64,000 nt of DNA from Rhyzopertha dominica. Its lineage: Eukaryota; Arthropoda; Insecta; Coleoptera; Bostrichidae. A program made the position numbers and the translations under genes. Shown in pieces: positions 12,540-23,659 of the stretch. The DNA lies in assembly GCA_025024175.1 (NCBI GenBank), contig QCXZ01000086.1:20736245-20800244 (forward strand), in the 5' to 3' direction. Every line of letters begins with the position of its first letter. The stretch's first letter is position 1. Under the pieces are notes generated by a model. It worked only from the letters and a program-made list of their open reading frames with translations, ran no database searches and was not told where the DNA came from.

Positions 12540-13250
12540 AAAAATGGGGGCAACAGGCCCATTGTTTGGAGGGTGTCTCCACATTCACAAGAAGGGTTGA
12601 TAGATGGATCCCATTTATTAAGAAAAAAGTTGCATTTTCCATGACCAGACGATTTAGAGTGACCCAAGACTTGCTCGGGAGGTAAGTTCCTGCTACCTTT
12701 TCTGTAAGATCGTCTATAACCTGTTGATTAAATATATCATGTTTCTTAAGTTGCCAAGCAGAATACCATCCATCTTCAATGGTATAAGGAGCACGAAGGA
12801 AATCTTCTGCCCACAGAAGTTTTCTGGAAAAATTAGCCGAGTTGTACGTAGCTCTTGCAGATCTCGGGAAATCAGAAACTCATTAGGAGCTGATTGATAT
12901 TTTTGCCAAGCTTTATATGTAGCAAACTGTCTGCGAATCTCCGGGGGAGAAATGTTTGAAAGAATCGGAAGCCAAGTTGACTTAATTGTTCCAGTGATTA
13001 GTCGCATTGCAGAATTCAGTTAAGTGTCAATTTTTCCTGTGTGATGACTATTTTTCCAAACAGGACAGCAGTACTCAGCAGTGCTATAAAGCAAGGCAGT
13101 TGCAAAAGTACGGAGTACACTGACATCTGCACCCCAACTTGTACCAGCAAGCTTATGCAGGATGTTATTTCTGGCCTGTAATTTTTTACTGATGTTTTCT
13201 AGATGTTTCTTGTATGTTAGAGACGTATCTAGATAACCAACAGTAATCGT
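12540..13250 (-). mobile_element. Non-LTR retrotransposon 3' fragment (RTE/jockey-like reverse transcriptase C-terminus)
   Basis: Read on the minus strand from 13250 down, the fragments include VGYLDTSLTYKKHLENI, LAGTSWGADVSVLRT, STAEYCCPVWKNS, MRLITGTIKSTWLPILSNIS, then SWVTLNRL and HGKCNFFLNKWDPS...CECG. This order (thumb region, AEYC box, ITGT box, terminal Cys-rich motif) is that of the C-terminus of insect LINE ORF2. Frameshifts and stops are present, and no polymerase core is nearby, so this is a 5'-truncated dead copy. Confidence 0.8.
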
Positions 13251-14904
13251 GTCGTATAAGAATATTAGGCGAAAACTATAATTTTATAGCTTTAAGCCTT
13301 CCACTAAATATAGTTTCTTAATATGTTTTTAAACTGGTTTGAAAGAGGCACAAAAGGTCACAAATCTCGAAAAAATTTCGAGTGTCATACAATTACGATG
13401 TAGTGTTACGTTAAAACACTCTCTTATTTTATTTGAATGGGATAGAAATAGCCACAAATATAAAGAAACCTATAAAGACCATTGTTTGACGTAAATTCTC
13501 GTACAATAGGATATTAAGTCGCTTATAAATGTAAATCGGCGCAAGCCAGCAAGGTAATGGTAGTTTGTTGCATTAAACTTATGATGCAGCATTATTTTAG
13601 AATTACTCATTTAAAACGCTTGCTGATATAATTGACATTCGCGTGCTTGCACTTTAATTGGTTTAATTACAGTTCAGCAAAACAGGATGAACTTATACCT
13701 CGCAATATCCTTTATATTCGTGCACTATCGTCGCCATACTCATTAGGTAAACAAACTAGTGAAGCTGTAAAGCAACCTCACGGTATGTGATTAATTTTAA
13801 TTTATGTTGTGAAATGGAATCTACCTGAAACATTACACCCCCAGTGAAAGATAACACGTTATTATTTTTCCTGTGGGTCTCAGAAAACGAACGATTGCAC
13901 TGCACTTATACGAATTGACATTGGGACAATTAAAAACAAGGTTGTTTGATTTGTGACAAAAATTGCTTGATCTTCCAAAATACTGTTTGGTAAACATTTG
14001 ATTTGTTAGCAAATAGTTATCTAACATAATAAAGATAAAGATAAGCAGCTGCATCCAGATGATGCCGTATTAGTTAACCGGTAGTATAATACTTAAAAAA
14101 ACAGTTCACTCATTTAGACCTGAACGATATAAAATATAGTTGTTAAAACTAAAAATGCGATAACTGCTTATAAGTCAAAGTGCTTCAAAGGACCCATGCG
14201 GCGAGGTGAGCCGATTAATCTGACAAACACAGACGATACACAACGACCCGACCAGACAGGTCCTCTCGCAGCATGGGTCCTTTGTAGCACTTCTTTGACA
14301 GTTTTCTCATTTTCAGTTTTAAGAACATAGCACAAAAGAAACCTTCTTTAATTATTGCACCATATATTATTTCAAATAATTTTTGCTTTTGTGGAAAATG
14401 CCATGCATGAAAAATTTAGCTTTTCCAATGCTATTGCTAGGAACCTGCACTGGGTCGGTGTCTATTCACATTTTATAGATCGCCCAGCTCGCAGAGTTCC
14501 GTTTAGCTGTCCCTGAGGGCTTCAGCCTTCGTATTATATTATAGTTATATTATAGTTACCTAGCTGTCATTAAAAAATAAACTGGACTTAAAGAACTAAA
14601 GACTAAACTATATTTAGTTTCAGAGAGGTAAATATATAAAATAAGCTCATTCAGATAGGTAACATAATTAAAATGTATGTCTTATTCTAGGTGTATTTGG
14701 TTTAATCATAATGCATATTTCCATTTGTGGTATCATAAATACACCCTTGTCATATTTATCAGGTGGATGGAGTAATATTTCTCTTACAACATCTGGCTTA
14801 TAGAGAATGCGTACATAGCTCCATTGCTGAAATCAAATACGCATTGTCCGGGATAATAGATACCGATTTCAGATGAATTGTTTTCGTTAATCCCACTTAT
14901 TTCT
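13251..14904. other. No gene recognised apart from one hairpin
   Basis: AT-rich sequence with only short frames. It contains the inverted repeat described separately at 14173-14301. The minus-strand stretch 14784-14984 (GINENNSSEIGIYYPGQCVF) may be the C-terminal tail of the pogo-like transposase whose main part lies at 17195-17705, separated from it by an insertion. Confidence 0.4.
14173..14301. repeat. Imperfect hairpin, about 35 bp stem
   Basis: The left arm at 14173-14207 includes caaaggacccatgcggcg. The right arm at about 14256-14301 includes its inverse, gcagcatgggtcctttg. Pairing extends to gtcaaag/ctttgac with a two-base offset. The loop is about 50-70 bases. This could be a small foldback element; a microRNA-like hairpin cannot be excluded, although the loop is long for that. 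Confidence 0.6.
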
Positions 14905-17179
14905 TCAGTACTATCGTGGTCATTTCGGTTTGGGCGCTGGTCAGAGATAGCCGTGTATTCGAACGGCTCTATGAGTTTTACCACGGCTTTACTACAATTG
15001 TTTGTGATTATTAAACTAAACTCTACAACCAGTTAGTATTGCACAAGTGCTTAGCGTGGTGATTGCCCACCTGACCACCTATATATGTGTATATACATGG
15101 ACCACACGTGGGAACTCACCTACAACAGGAACTAAAATAAGATAAGATAGCAGAAAAATAGTTGACTAACATACTAACATAATAATGTAATTTTGCGTAT
15201 GTTGCATATGCGTAACTAGCGATTTTCTTTGTATTATTTCTCTTCCAATACAACTAATATCGCATTCCGGGACAAAACGAACGTATTTTAGGACCGAAAT
15301 GACCGTAGCCGGGTATTTTCGAGCCTCCTGTTCTGGCCATCTGGGATGCTTCAATAAGGGTAAAAAGGCCCTTGAACAGACACGAGCATTACACCAAAAA
15401 CGCAGTAACCAACCAGGTCGTTTAAAAATAGGTCAAAAACAGCTACCCTGACCTATCCCACGCGCGATAATCGGATACTATCCTAAATTACTATAAACCC
15501 TAAGCATAAGGAAATCAAACTATATAAACGCTCATGCCGTAGTCTTAACAACTAGAACGATTAACCAACTAACTAACAAATAACAAATGCCAGCCTCTCT
15601 TTTTAGACGTCCTTTCAGTAAAAATAACACAAAACAAAAGGGATGCTCTACAGCTACAAAAACTCAACGAAACAGAAAGAGGAGAAAACAGAATAGATTT
15701 AAAGGAAAAGAGGAACCGCTTAGGACGATATTATACGCCTATGACCCAAGATGAGCGTGGCGTTGAACACTCATACTGAATTTTAGAAGTTTCGTTAATA
15801 ATGTGTTCTAGTGTTACATCCTTGTGTTTGTGTTGCGGTTGTTATTGTTATCGTCGTTACAGTGAAGTAATTCCGTGTATCTAGCAAAGTGTATTGTACA
15901 AGAAATTATACAATTGTGGCACAGAAAACGCCTGCGGAGCACATTGGCTCACGAAATAGATGCATATATGGGAGAACGTTGTCCAGCAATAACACAAAAT
16001 GGGCAAGGAAATCTGTAAATATCACCAGACAAAACATGTAGAAGTTCGGAAGTAGTATAGAAGACACTGTTCACGGTCTACGGCCAAAATACAATTCAAA
16101 AGAATCCCATCAGTCATAAACGACTTCGAACAAAAAGGCTTCAGAAGAAATCTTAGCGGCAACACCAGAAATAGGGAGCAAAAGTAACCACTATGATAGT
16201 GCCATAATCTTGTCTAGAGACAATAACCCACGGCCGTAAAGAATCTCTAATATATAAAAAAAATGCAGGCAGACAAGAATGATCCCGTAGAACATCACCC
16301 GACGTACCTAGAGCTCCAGCAAGCGATCGGACAAACATAGATGAAATCAAACAAGAAAACGTCAACATCACCATGAAAGAGCAATCTAAACAAGCTACAG
16401 AAAGCGAAAAACTACATAAAAGAGTTTAATTCACAATGTCCCCAGTACTTATGTGTATGTTACTATTATATATGTTATTATTGTTGCGGTCGCTATAGTG
16501 AAGTCTATTCCGTGTATCTAGTTAAGTGTATACAAGAAATTACACAATAGTGTTACATAAAATACTGGAAGACGGAAGCAGTGTGCATTGTAGGTGTACA
16601 TGTCCCAACTGACAGAAGAGCGAACGCATTGCTTAGGCAAATAACTCAAGAAATAACAAAATGATATAATCTAAGGCAAAAATATCATTCAACCAAATAT
16701 ATACCATGCATGCGGCAATAGCGGAACTCTTGGATGGCAGAACGATCATAAAAGAAATAGGCATACGCGACGAAATACTAGTTACACATCCAGGAGAGAA
16801 GCAGACCACATATTAAGGAAGACCTGGGAACTAAGCGGAGACCAACGAAAAAGAAAAAAAAAGCTGTGGTTTACAAGGAAAACAACTTTAGAGAGGATAA
16901 TTCAGAAGTCAGGGAAGAACGAAGAATAATAGCTAGAAGTGGACCAATGATGTCAACAGCACAAAAAAAAAACATTCAAAGAAAATGAATGTACGTATAT
17001 AACCTTCCCACTCCAGTTCCTATATTTCCTTAACATGCGCTAGGCAGTCGCACTACTAGCAATCAGCATGTACCTCTCCAACCCAGCATAGACGGCCGGC
17101 CCGTCGGTATATCCGGGAGTGGCAGAAATGCTGATCCTACGCTGGTTCAATCAATCAGTACTATCCTGGTCATTTCGGT
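14905..17179. repeat. Segment bounded by a 25 bp direct repeat, probable insertion
   Basis: The sequence tcagtactatcNtggtcatttcggt occurs at 14905-14929 and at 17155-17179 with one mismatch. The segment between them has less minus-strand coding signal than its flanks. It holds an internal direct repeat of about 90 bp (15840-15930 and 16472-16561, sharing ttccgtgtatctag) and a short + frame from about 15587 beginning MPASLFRRPFSKNN that is rich in Lys and Arg. The element type is unknown. Flanking minus-strand sequence on both sides may belong to one pogo-like transposase. Confidence 0.45.
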
Positions 17180-17194
17180 GCTTTTCTTCCAAAT

Positions 17195-17705
17195 GATACT
17201 TTTTAGCTTTCTTATTGTTGATCTATTATTTACTCTGTTTTCCTTAATAATTATTTTTTCCTGAGACATAAGCTTGTTTTTGGCTTTCTTTTATGCAGCT
17301 TTTCCTTCAAATATAAAACTGTTTCATCCAAATTCCAGACGCTTCTAGGATTGGTGAGGCCGGTAGCTTCAGGGCCAAGCAAATCCAAAATTTGTTGAAA
17401 CTATTTCATTATTTTTTTCAGGTGTTATACGTGCTCTAGTTTTATTAATGTACTCCGATTGTTTCACTATGAGTTCGTGATGTCGACTCACGAATCGCTT
17501 GAACCATTGTGTGTTTAAGTGGAGTATTTATTTCAAATTCTATCACTATTTGTCTTACAGAGACCGTTAAACCATCTTTATTAATTAGAAAACCCATTTT
17601 GGCTAAGTTCTTTATCCATTTACAAAGTTTTAGTCCAATTTCTTTTTACCCAAAAACTCATTCTGGGCCAACTTTACCAGTATTTTCAGACAGAATTACT
17701 TGATT
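17195..17705 (-). pseudogene. Pogo/Tigger-like (CENP-B-type HTH) transposase remnant
   Basis: Minus-strand reading gives KLCKWIKNLAKMGFLINKDG followed by LTVSVRQIVIEF, a match to the second HTH of pogo/jerky-like transposases (W-I-x3-GFP...). Further on comes LDLLGPEATGLTNPRSVWNL directly followed by DET. That last block is the first catalytic Asp region, usually written NMDETG. Stops and frameshifts separate the pieces, so it is inactive. Confidence 0.72.
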
Positions 17706-18035
17706 TCGCTAAGTGAAAAGTTTCTTGGCGCAACGGGCCCCTTTCGTTTTGGGGTACATTCTGTCCAAACTCGTGATCGTGCGTACCATCTCGCGGTGCC
17801 AATATGTATTACGTTTAATAACTGAATAAAAATAAAACNGAATGGGAGTATCCAAGTTAGACCGTCACTGCAACAATAATCTCTTGTTTCTAAAANTGAG
17901 GATAGCTGAGTTTCAAAATAATGTCCANGTAGAGCAATTAGAAACAAAATTTATTTAGTTGACAATCGATCGTCTTACTGAGAGTTGTGCTGGTGACATT
18001 TTTGTGCTAATTCGAAGTGAATTTCTTTCTTCAAC
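17706..18035. other. 5' flank of the IS630-type transposase, no gene
   Basis: Contains three N bases and no coding signal. It probably includes the 5' noncoding end of the transposon that starts before 18036, but no terminal repeat could be matched with the far side beyond 24170. Confidence 0.4.
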
Positions 18036-18888
18036 ATGTTTTGTCCATGGGAAANTGCAGAAGAACAAGCTGGCNCTTCCCACGAGCCGCCAGAGGTAGA
18101 TGAAGCAAGCGAACACGAAAAACTACCATCAAAGAAAAAAAGGCGTCATTTGCATCCAGACGCTCAAGAATTAGTAATGAATGGGTATCAAGGTTTGATC
18201 AAGATTGGATGTTCTAATCCGGTTGAAGTTACAAGTGATTTAACAAAAGTACCTTATACATCCATTCAAAAGATTATAAAAAAGATAGTTACGAGAGAGA
18301 GAAAGTGGACAAAAAAAGCTCACAAAATTCAGTGAAATTTTGGGTACAGAAATAAAGAAGGTTATATACCATATGTATAAGGAAAATATGATGCCTACGA
18401 TAGCCTCATTGAAACAAAAATTAAATTATTCAGGATATGATTTTGAAAGTTGCCACGAAACATTTAGGCTACACTTAAGAAGTATTGGTTTTAATTACAA
18501 AACGCTTGACAAAAAAACTAACCATTATGGAATTACCATGTTTAAAAAAATGAGATCTGAATACGTGACTCAGATAAAGCAATATCGAGATAAAGTGCGC
18601 AGCTTAGTTTATCTCGACGAAACATGGTTGAATTCGCATGAAGTTACGAAAAAAAGTCTTACTGATTGTACAATAAATTGCGGTTTAAATACACCCCCTT
18701 CCCGTGGAAAAACAATTATTATTCTGCACGCAGGTGGAAGTAATTGATGGGCCCAAAATGGGCTTCTTTTGTCAACAAGGAAAATAAAAATTTGTTCTGC
18801 TGACTATCATCAGGACATGGATGCTTCACTGTTTGAGACTTGGTTTACGAAACAGTGTTGCCATTTCTACCTCCTAACAGCGTAATAG
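18036..18888 (+). pseudogene. IS630/mariner-superfamily DDE transposase, N-terminal part (split by a P-like insertion)
   Basis: The start MFCPWE...SKKKRRHLHPDAQELV leads into the recognisable insect IS630-type transposase: CHETFRLHLRSIGFNYKTL, KQYRDKVRSLVYLDETWLNS (first catalytic Asp) and IIILHAGGSN. Defects are visible. One extra base in the A-run near 18311 shifts frame. TGA at 18745-18747 falls where family members usually have Gly-Trp. Another frame slip occurs near 18855, after which LPFLPPNSVI reads up to 18888. The gene resumes at 23660 after the insertion. Confidence 0.82.
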
Positions 18889-18918
18889 CGTTGTCTGAGT
18901 AATACAAGTCAGTCAACC

Positions 18919-20872
18919 TTACGGGGAAATAGGCAGAAAGTTTTGCCTTAGTTAGGACATGGTTTATAGGTGGCGTCATGGTCTGATAGGACATGGTCGG
19001 TAGGTGGCGCGATAGCTACTAGATTTGGCTGGAATGTTTGTCACTCTGCTATACCCTTGCTGGTAAATGCTTCTGACAATAGATGGCCAACGCTAAAACG
19101 TTCGAAGTTATATACGACGTGCCATGTCGGTATAGTTCGCAAAGCAAAAAAAAACAATAACACAGCTGTTCCGCAATGTTTACGCAATATGCACGTTCGG
19201 TCGTTCGCTGACGAATTTAGACGTCCGATGCCTGATGCCTGTTGCGAGCGATATTTTATATTCCTAATTGGCGCAGTTTTATCTCCGATTTTTACCAAAA
19301 TTTAAAATACGGCTACCTACTTAGAATGCACAATTATTGTGCCTATTATTGTAGCCCGACCTTTTTGCTAAAATACTTATGTCGCTATTATTAATTTGAA
19401 AATAGCACATTTCGCGTACTTAACAAGTCGTGATTATTTAATCATGACAACATATTACATTATCGTTTACGACAATTTGTTTAAATATTCAGAGAAAGTT
19501 TAAAATGCGCACTAATAAGCGAATAACATAAGTACTTTGATATATAGTCACATTTCATAACATATACAGGGAGTCCCATACTAAGTGGGCAACCTCTCGG
19601 AATCTGAAAACTGGTGTAAAAATAACACACAGTACAGTATAATTTTTTTTGAAATAATAACGACGCCTACTGAGATATTCACCCTTAAACATGGGACAAG
19701 AGAATCAGTTTTTCAAAAATATTTCTCAGGCCTGTTGATATAATTTCATGAAATTAAACATTAAAATACTCGACCCAAAAATGCTGCAACTTCTTAGCCA
19801 GTATACAAAGTGCATCTTGGAATCTTAATCTATTTAGTATTTACTGACTTTTGAACAAATCAACAAGATTAATTGAATTAAATAAATAATTAATTAAAAA
19901 ATAATTAAATTATTTAAATTTAAATTAAATTTAATTTTGAGGGGCCATTTAAAAAAGGGGTGCATTTTAAAACAAATTTATTCTTTTATTAAGTATTCGA
20001 ATTGATTGATTCTGTCAAATACCTAATTATTCCAATACAGGAAATTTCGGTAAATTAGCGATAACACACAGTGGTCGAAAAATCTGAAAAGCTTGCCAAA
20101 TTTATTCGAAAGTTAATTAAAACAACGTTGATTGATCGACTTACAAAACAACAAAATGTATTCTACCATTGAAATATTTTATTTCCTCGGCATATTTCTA
20201 TAAATATATACAATAACTGTGTGGAATAAACACTTGTAAAATCACTTTGTCAATTAATTTTAAATTGTACCGTTCTACATGTGGTTTGTCTCATCTAATG
20301 GTTCATTCTACTACAATATGCTATTCAGCTTTATGTTACAACAGAATATATTTTTTATTGGCCGGTGTAATTTACACTGATAAAATTAATCGTTAAACAG
20401 TTATAAGGCATAAATCTGCGTTCTATAATTAAAACGCATAATATGCGTTAGGTAAGAATGATTATTGTTGATTGAATACTACAGTATTCTTTTTACGCCA
20501 TAATGATATATTGCACTAATATAATTTCGGCGCTTTCTCACAGATCCTGTCTATATAGTCTGTATTTCTTGTTATAAATTGTATAAGATAGTCACGTAGG
20601 TACATTGAAGCAGCAATCGCGAGATGCTGGGAAGAGTATTCAAGAGCGGATTCTTGCAACCCTGTCTGAGGGGTTGGACTATATCTGTCATCGCATTCAC
20701 TGATAATACGAATGCTTACCACCTCCGCGCGTTAAGTGTGGCACCAAAATTTTAGCTTTTAATTCTTAAAGTTCGTTAATATTCTTAGCCACTTGGGGCA
20801 GACAACTTGTAGATTGTCTACTCTGGCTCTTTGTGCAATAATTTTTCCTTTTTACCTTTTCTACCTAAGAAA
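18919..20872. other. 5' noncoding part of the P-like element
   Basis: No coding region was recognised in about 1.95 kb, which is much longer than a normal P-element leader. Short direct repeats occur near 18957-19012 (gacatggtttataggtggcg and gacatggtcggtaggtggcg). A sequence beginning atatacagggagtcccat at 19562 resembles ends of mariner-type elements, so later insertions may have lengthened the region. 19860-19935 is almost pure A/T. Confidence 0.45.
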
Positions 20873-21755
20873 ATGGCAGGAAACGTGTGTGCATACTATT
20901 TGTGTGGCAAATATAGCCGACGTACTCCGGGGTTAAGAAGATTTACATTTCCTGTGAATGACAGTGAGAGATGCGAAAAGTGGATTCTTAATGCAGGTAG
21001 GTTACGATTTCTTTTATTAACTTGGCATTACCTTTGTCCATTTAAGAACAATATAAAATCCCGACCGAATCATAATGCAATAATAAAATTAATAATAGAT
21101 AGCACTGAGGCAAAATTAAAAATGTTTAACGAGAAGCGCGCACTTATTATTCATATATGAAACTGAAGTTATTTTGAAAAGTAGTGGTTTTCAGAAANTT
21201 CGGATTAAATTAGGTGAATATATTTTTAACTTGAAATAGGTTGTTTTAATCAATAAAAGTTAAATACCATACTTAATTACAGGAAACGCTTCCTTGGTAA
21301 ATTTGTCCACTAATGAGCTCAAGCTGAAGTTCTTGTGCAGTGATCACTTTAGGAAGGAGGATCTTTTGCAAAGGGGTCTTGCGCGTACTGCAGTGCCGAT
21401 TAAATTTCAGAAGAAAAGTGAAGAAAAAGATTCGTCGGAAAGCAACGAACCTTCTACAAGTGGATATAATGTACGCACCTATGCCATTCGACCAGATCAG
21501 CGTAGCCCCGGCTATGCTGTCCGTGAACAGTCCATACATTACTTAACACCTGACAAGAAGAATACGGGCGTAAAAAGGAAATTGCAATTCACCAAAGGAC
21601 AAGGACAGGAATTAGCAGAATTACCAGAAACGCCGTCCTCACAAGGAACACCACCAGGTATGAAACGCGCGATGCAAGGAGTTGATGAAGAAACACCAAG
21701 GAAGAAAAAAATTCGCCAACAGCTGCAGGACGTGAGAAGAAAGTTAAAAAGTTAG
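20873..21755 (+). CDS. THAP-domain protein, N-terminal part of a P-like transposase (exons 20873-20996 and 21283-21755)
   Basis: Exon 1 encodes MAGNVCAYYLCGKYSRRTPG, then RFTFPVNDSERCEKWILNAG. A GTAGGT donor (20997) and a TTACAG acceptor (21282) join G|GA in matching phase to NASLV...KLKFLCSDHF...RGLARTAVPIKF. This is a complete C2CH THAP finger: C-x4-C, Trp, C-x2-H and an AVPxxF tail. The rest is a polar linker with QLQDVRRKLKS just before TAG, probably the start of a coiled coil. The product would be about 199 residues. It lies inside the P-like element; THAP is the DNA-binding domain of P transposase, so it probably bound the element's own ends. Confidence 0.8.
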
Positions 21756-22115
21756 CAATCTTATGTATCGAAACTGGGGAAACAGGTAAGTACTGCTAAA
21801 AAAATTCCTGCAATGAAAGATATAGGTAAATTACACCCATATCCTAAAGCTTTAGTTCGCATGCAATTATTACATACGAAAAGAACTCCTTGGTTAAAGG
21901 ATGAAAGAAATGTTGCTATTAGTATGTTTTATAAATCACCATCGATGTACAAATTTTTAAGACAAAAATGCGTGAATCATCGTGAAACACCTGTTACCGT
22001 ATTCTTTGCAGGTTACAGACCTCTGTTGCTGTTCAACACAAAACTTCGCCGATCGCTAGTATGTATTTTTGGTGGCACTTTTCACATTCTACTTTTTTTC
22101 ATGATACTAACTTAA
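21756..22115 (+). pseudogene. P-element/THAP9-like transposase segment, in frame behind one TAG
   Basis: Immediately after TAG at 21753-21755 the same frame stays open for 119 codons: QSYVSKLGKQ, MKDIGKLHPYP, then KRTPWLKDERNVAISMFYKS followed by PSMYKFLRQK. The W...E..xAxxxFxxSPxxYxFLR pattern is the conserved region that follows the THAP and coiled coil in P-type transposases. Similarity fades after about 22010, and the catalytic core is absent. A GTAAGT just after codon Q at 21783-21785 could act as a donor. Either a nonsense mutation has split the gene, or the protein ends at TAG and the rest is a relic. Confidence 0.65.
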
Positions 22116-22300
22116 TACTTTTCTAAAATATACCTTTAAACCTATAATACTTATTTTATTGTGTGGGACCATAATCGAGGTTTTTCTTAGTCGTGCTCTT
22201 TTCCTCGTAGTCCCAGGTCCCGAGCACGGCACTTATTTGGATAAGTAAGTTGTTTTTCAATAAACGCACATTTTTATTGCAAATTTGTTTTTTTATGTAC

Positions 22301-22648
22301 CTAGTCGTAATTGGGAACTAATGAATATTGCGGAATGAAGAGTTGGTGTAAAGGACCATTCTGGCCAAGCCAAAATACATAGGTATATGCTGTTCCTACC
22401 TTCTCGCTTGTATTTTTTGCGACAGCTTGAAGGATACAAACGATTAGTGGTCCACTAAACGCATTTAGAAATAATATTGCCAGTCTTTTATAACTTACAG
22501 TTGTACTGAAGACACCTACTTCGTTATTTGACATAAAATAGATACACTGTAATACTATTGTAAGTAGGGCGACTTCTGTGCAACACAACTTGCTTTGTTG
22601 AGTTTTTTTTAATTTAACGATTTTTTCGTAGTTTTCAGAGAAATTCAT
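22301..22648 (-). CDS. Multi-pass membrane protein exon, possibly gustatory-receptor-like
   Basis: The minus strand reads MNFSENYEKIVKLKKTQQSK, then LCCTEVALLTIVLQCIYFMS and LAILFLNAFSGPLIVCILQA, followed by VAKNTSEK. The alternation of a charged segment, two hydrophobic helices and a C-x2-x(A/V)-x(N/T)-x-(S/E)EK tail resembles the last helices of insect gustatory receptors. A donor-like AAG|GTAGGA follows EK at about 22403, and an AACAG acceptor lies just before the ATG. It sits inside the P-like element, so it may be a captured fragment or chance. I am not sure of the family. Confidence 0.3.
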   Translation of the reverse strand: MNFSENYEKIVKLKKTQQSKLCCTEVALLTIVLQCIYFMSNNEVGVFSTTVSYKRLAILFLNAFSGPLIVCILQAVAKNTSEKVGTAYTYVFWLGQNGPLHQLFIPQYSLVPNYD

Positions 22649-23629
22649 TACTGTTTAGGTTCCGTATTTTTCCCATTTTCTATTGCATTTTACCAACTTT
22701 GTTTAATAAATAAACTACGAGGATGGATAATAACATATAAAAACGGGTAATCACCATTGATTAGTATGCAACGGCAAGGGTGGGTTACTATCTTATCTCA
22801 TAATTTTAGAGAAAAAAATCACCATTTCTGCATTTCTTACTTTTAAGTGCATGTACCCAAAACCAACTTTATAAAAAATTGAAAACATTTAACAACTAAT
22901 ACCACCATCATCTTGCAATAACAATCGGGATCGTTTGCGATAATTTTTAAGAAAATTAATAATGTTGCAATAGTCATATTACGGTTACACAAAAACTGAT
23001 GTATTAATAGTTCTATTCTTTCTATACGCTTAGCATATGCAAAAGAATTATGTATTGGACAATTTTACGATCTTCTCCCTTACTTGCCAGTGATGATTGA
23101 TATCAAGAAAAGGTAACATTGGTTTTAATATTTGGCATTTGCTTGTCAAATATTTTCATTAACTTTACGTAACTAACTCAGTTTCTAGGTTATTTACCTA
23201 TATTTCTCGAAGTAAACAAAGCGAAAAAATATATTCTATAAAATATAAATATACTTGTTTATAATTAATTCACAAAAGTATTTTTCTAATGGACTACAAT
23301 GAACATGTTGCTTGTCATTTACGTATCGACTGTTTCTAGTTTCAAAGTGTAAGCAATCACCAAACGCAGAATTAAAGGCATTCATGCCGTCTTCAGCTAA
23401 CTTGATTTATGCGACAGTTGACCTTGAAACTGTAAGCATCGCACCATAATTTCGTTCATTTCGGCCTATACCAGACATACGTTTTTCATTCATAGTTGTA
23501 TTGGTGGCGTTACAGAGAACTGCAAATAAGTTAATATCAGATAAGCTACTCACTGTTGATTTGCCGTCTAAATATACCAGGCGGCAGCACCGGACGGATG
23601 TTATTTGTTTCCGCCTAAATTAGCATTGT
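22649..23629. other. 3' part of the P-like element, no gene recognised
   Basis: AT-rich, with no P-transposase catalytic region detected on either strand. The element has therefore lost its catalytic core by internal deletion or replacement. Confidence 0.5.
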
Positions 23630-23659
23630 GGTTAACTGACTTGTATTATTCAGACAACG

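Larger units (their letters stand above)
18889..23659 (+). mobile_element. P-element-like transposon, 4.77 kb, with 30 bp TIRs and 7 bp target duplication
   Basis: The left TIR at 18889-18918 starts CGTTGTCTGAGTAATAC. The right TIR at 23630-23659 is its inverse, ending GTATTATTCAGACAACG, and the arms match at about 28 of 30 positions. GTAATAG flanks both ends (18882-18888 and 23660-23666). Removing the element and one duplication copy joins codons for SVI to VMDN and restores the catalytic region of the host transposase, so the borders are exact. Inside lies a THAP plus P-type transposase gene (20873-22115). P elements normally carry 31 bp TIRs and an 8 bp duplication, so the architecture is close to but not identical with the textbook family. 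Confidence 0.88.
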
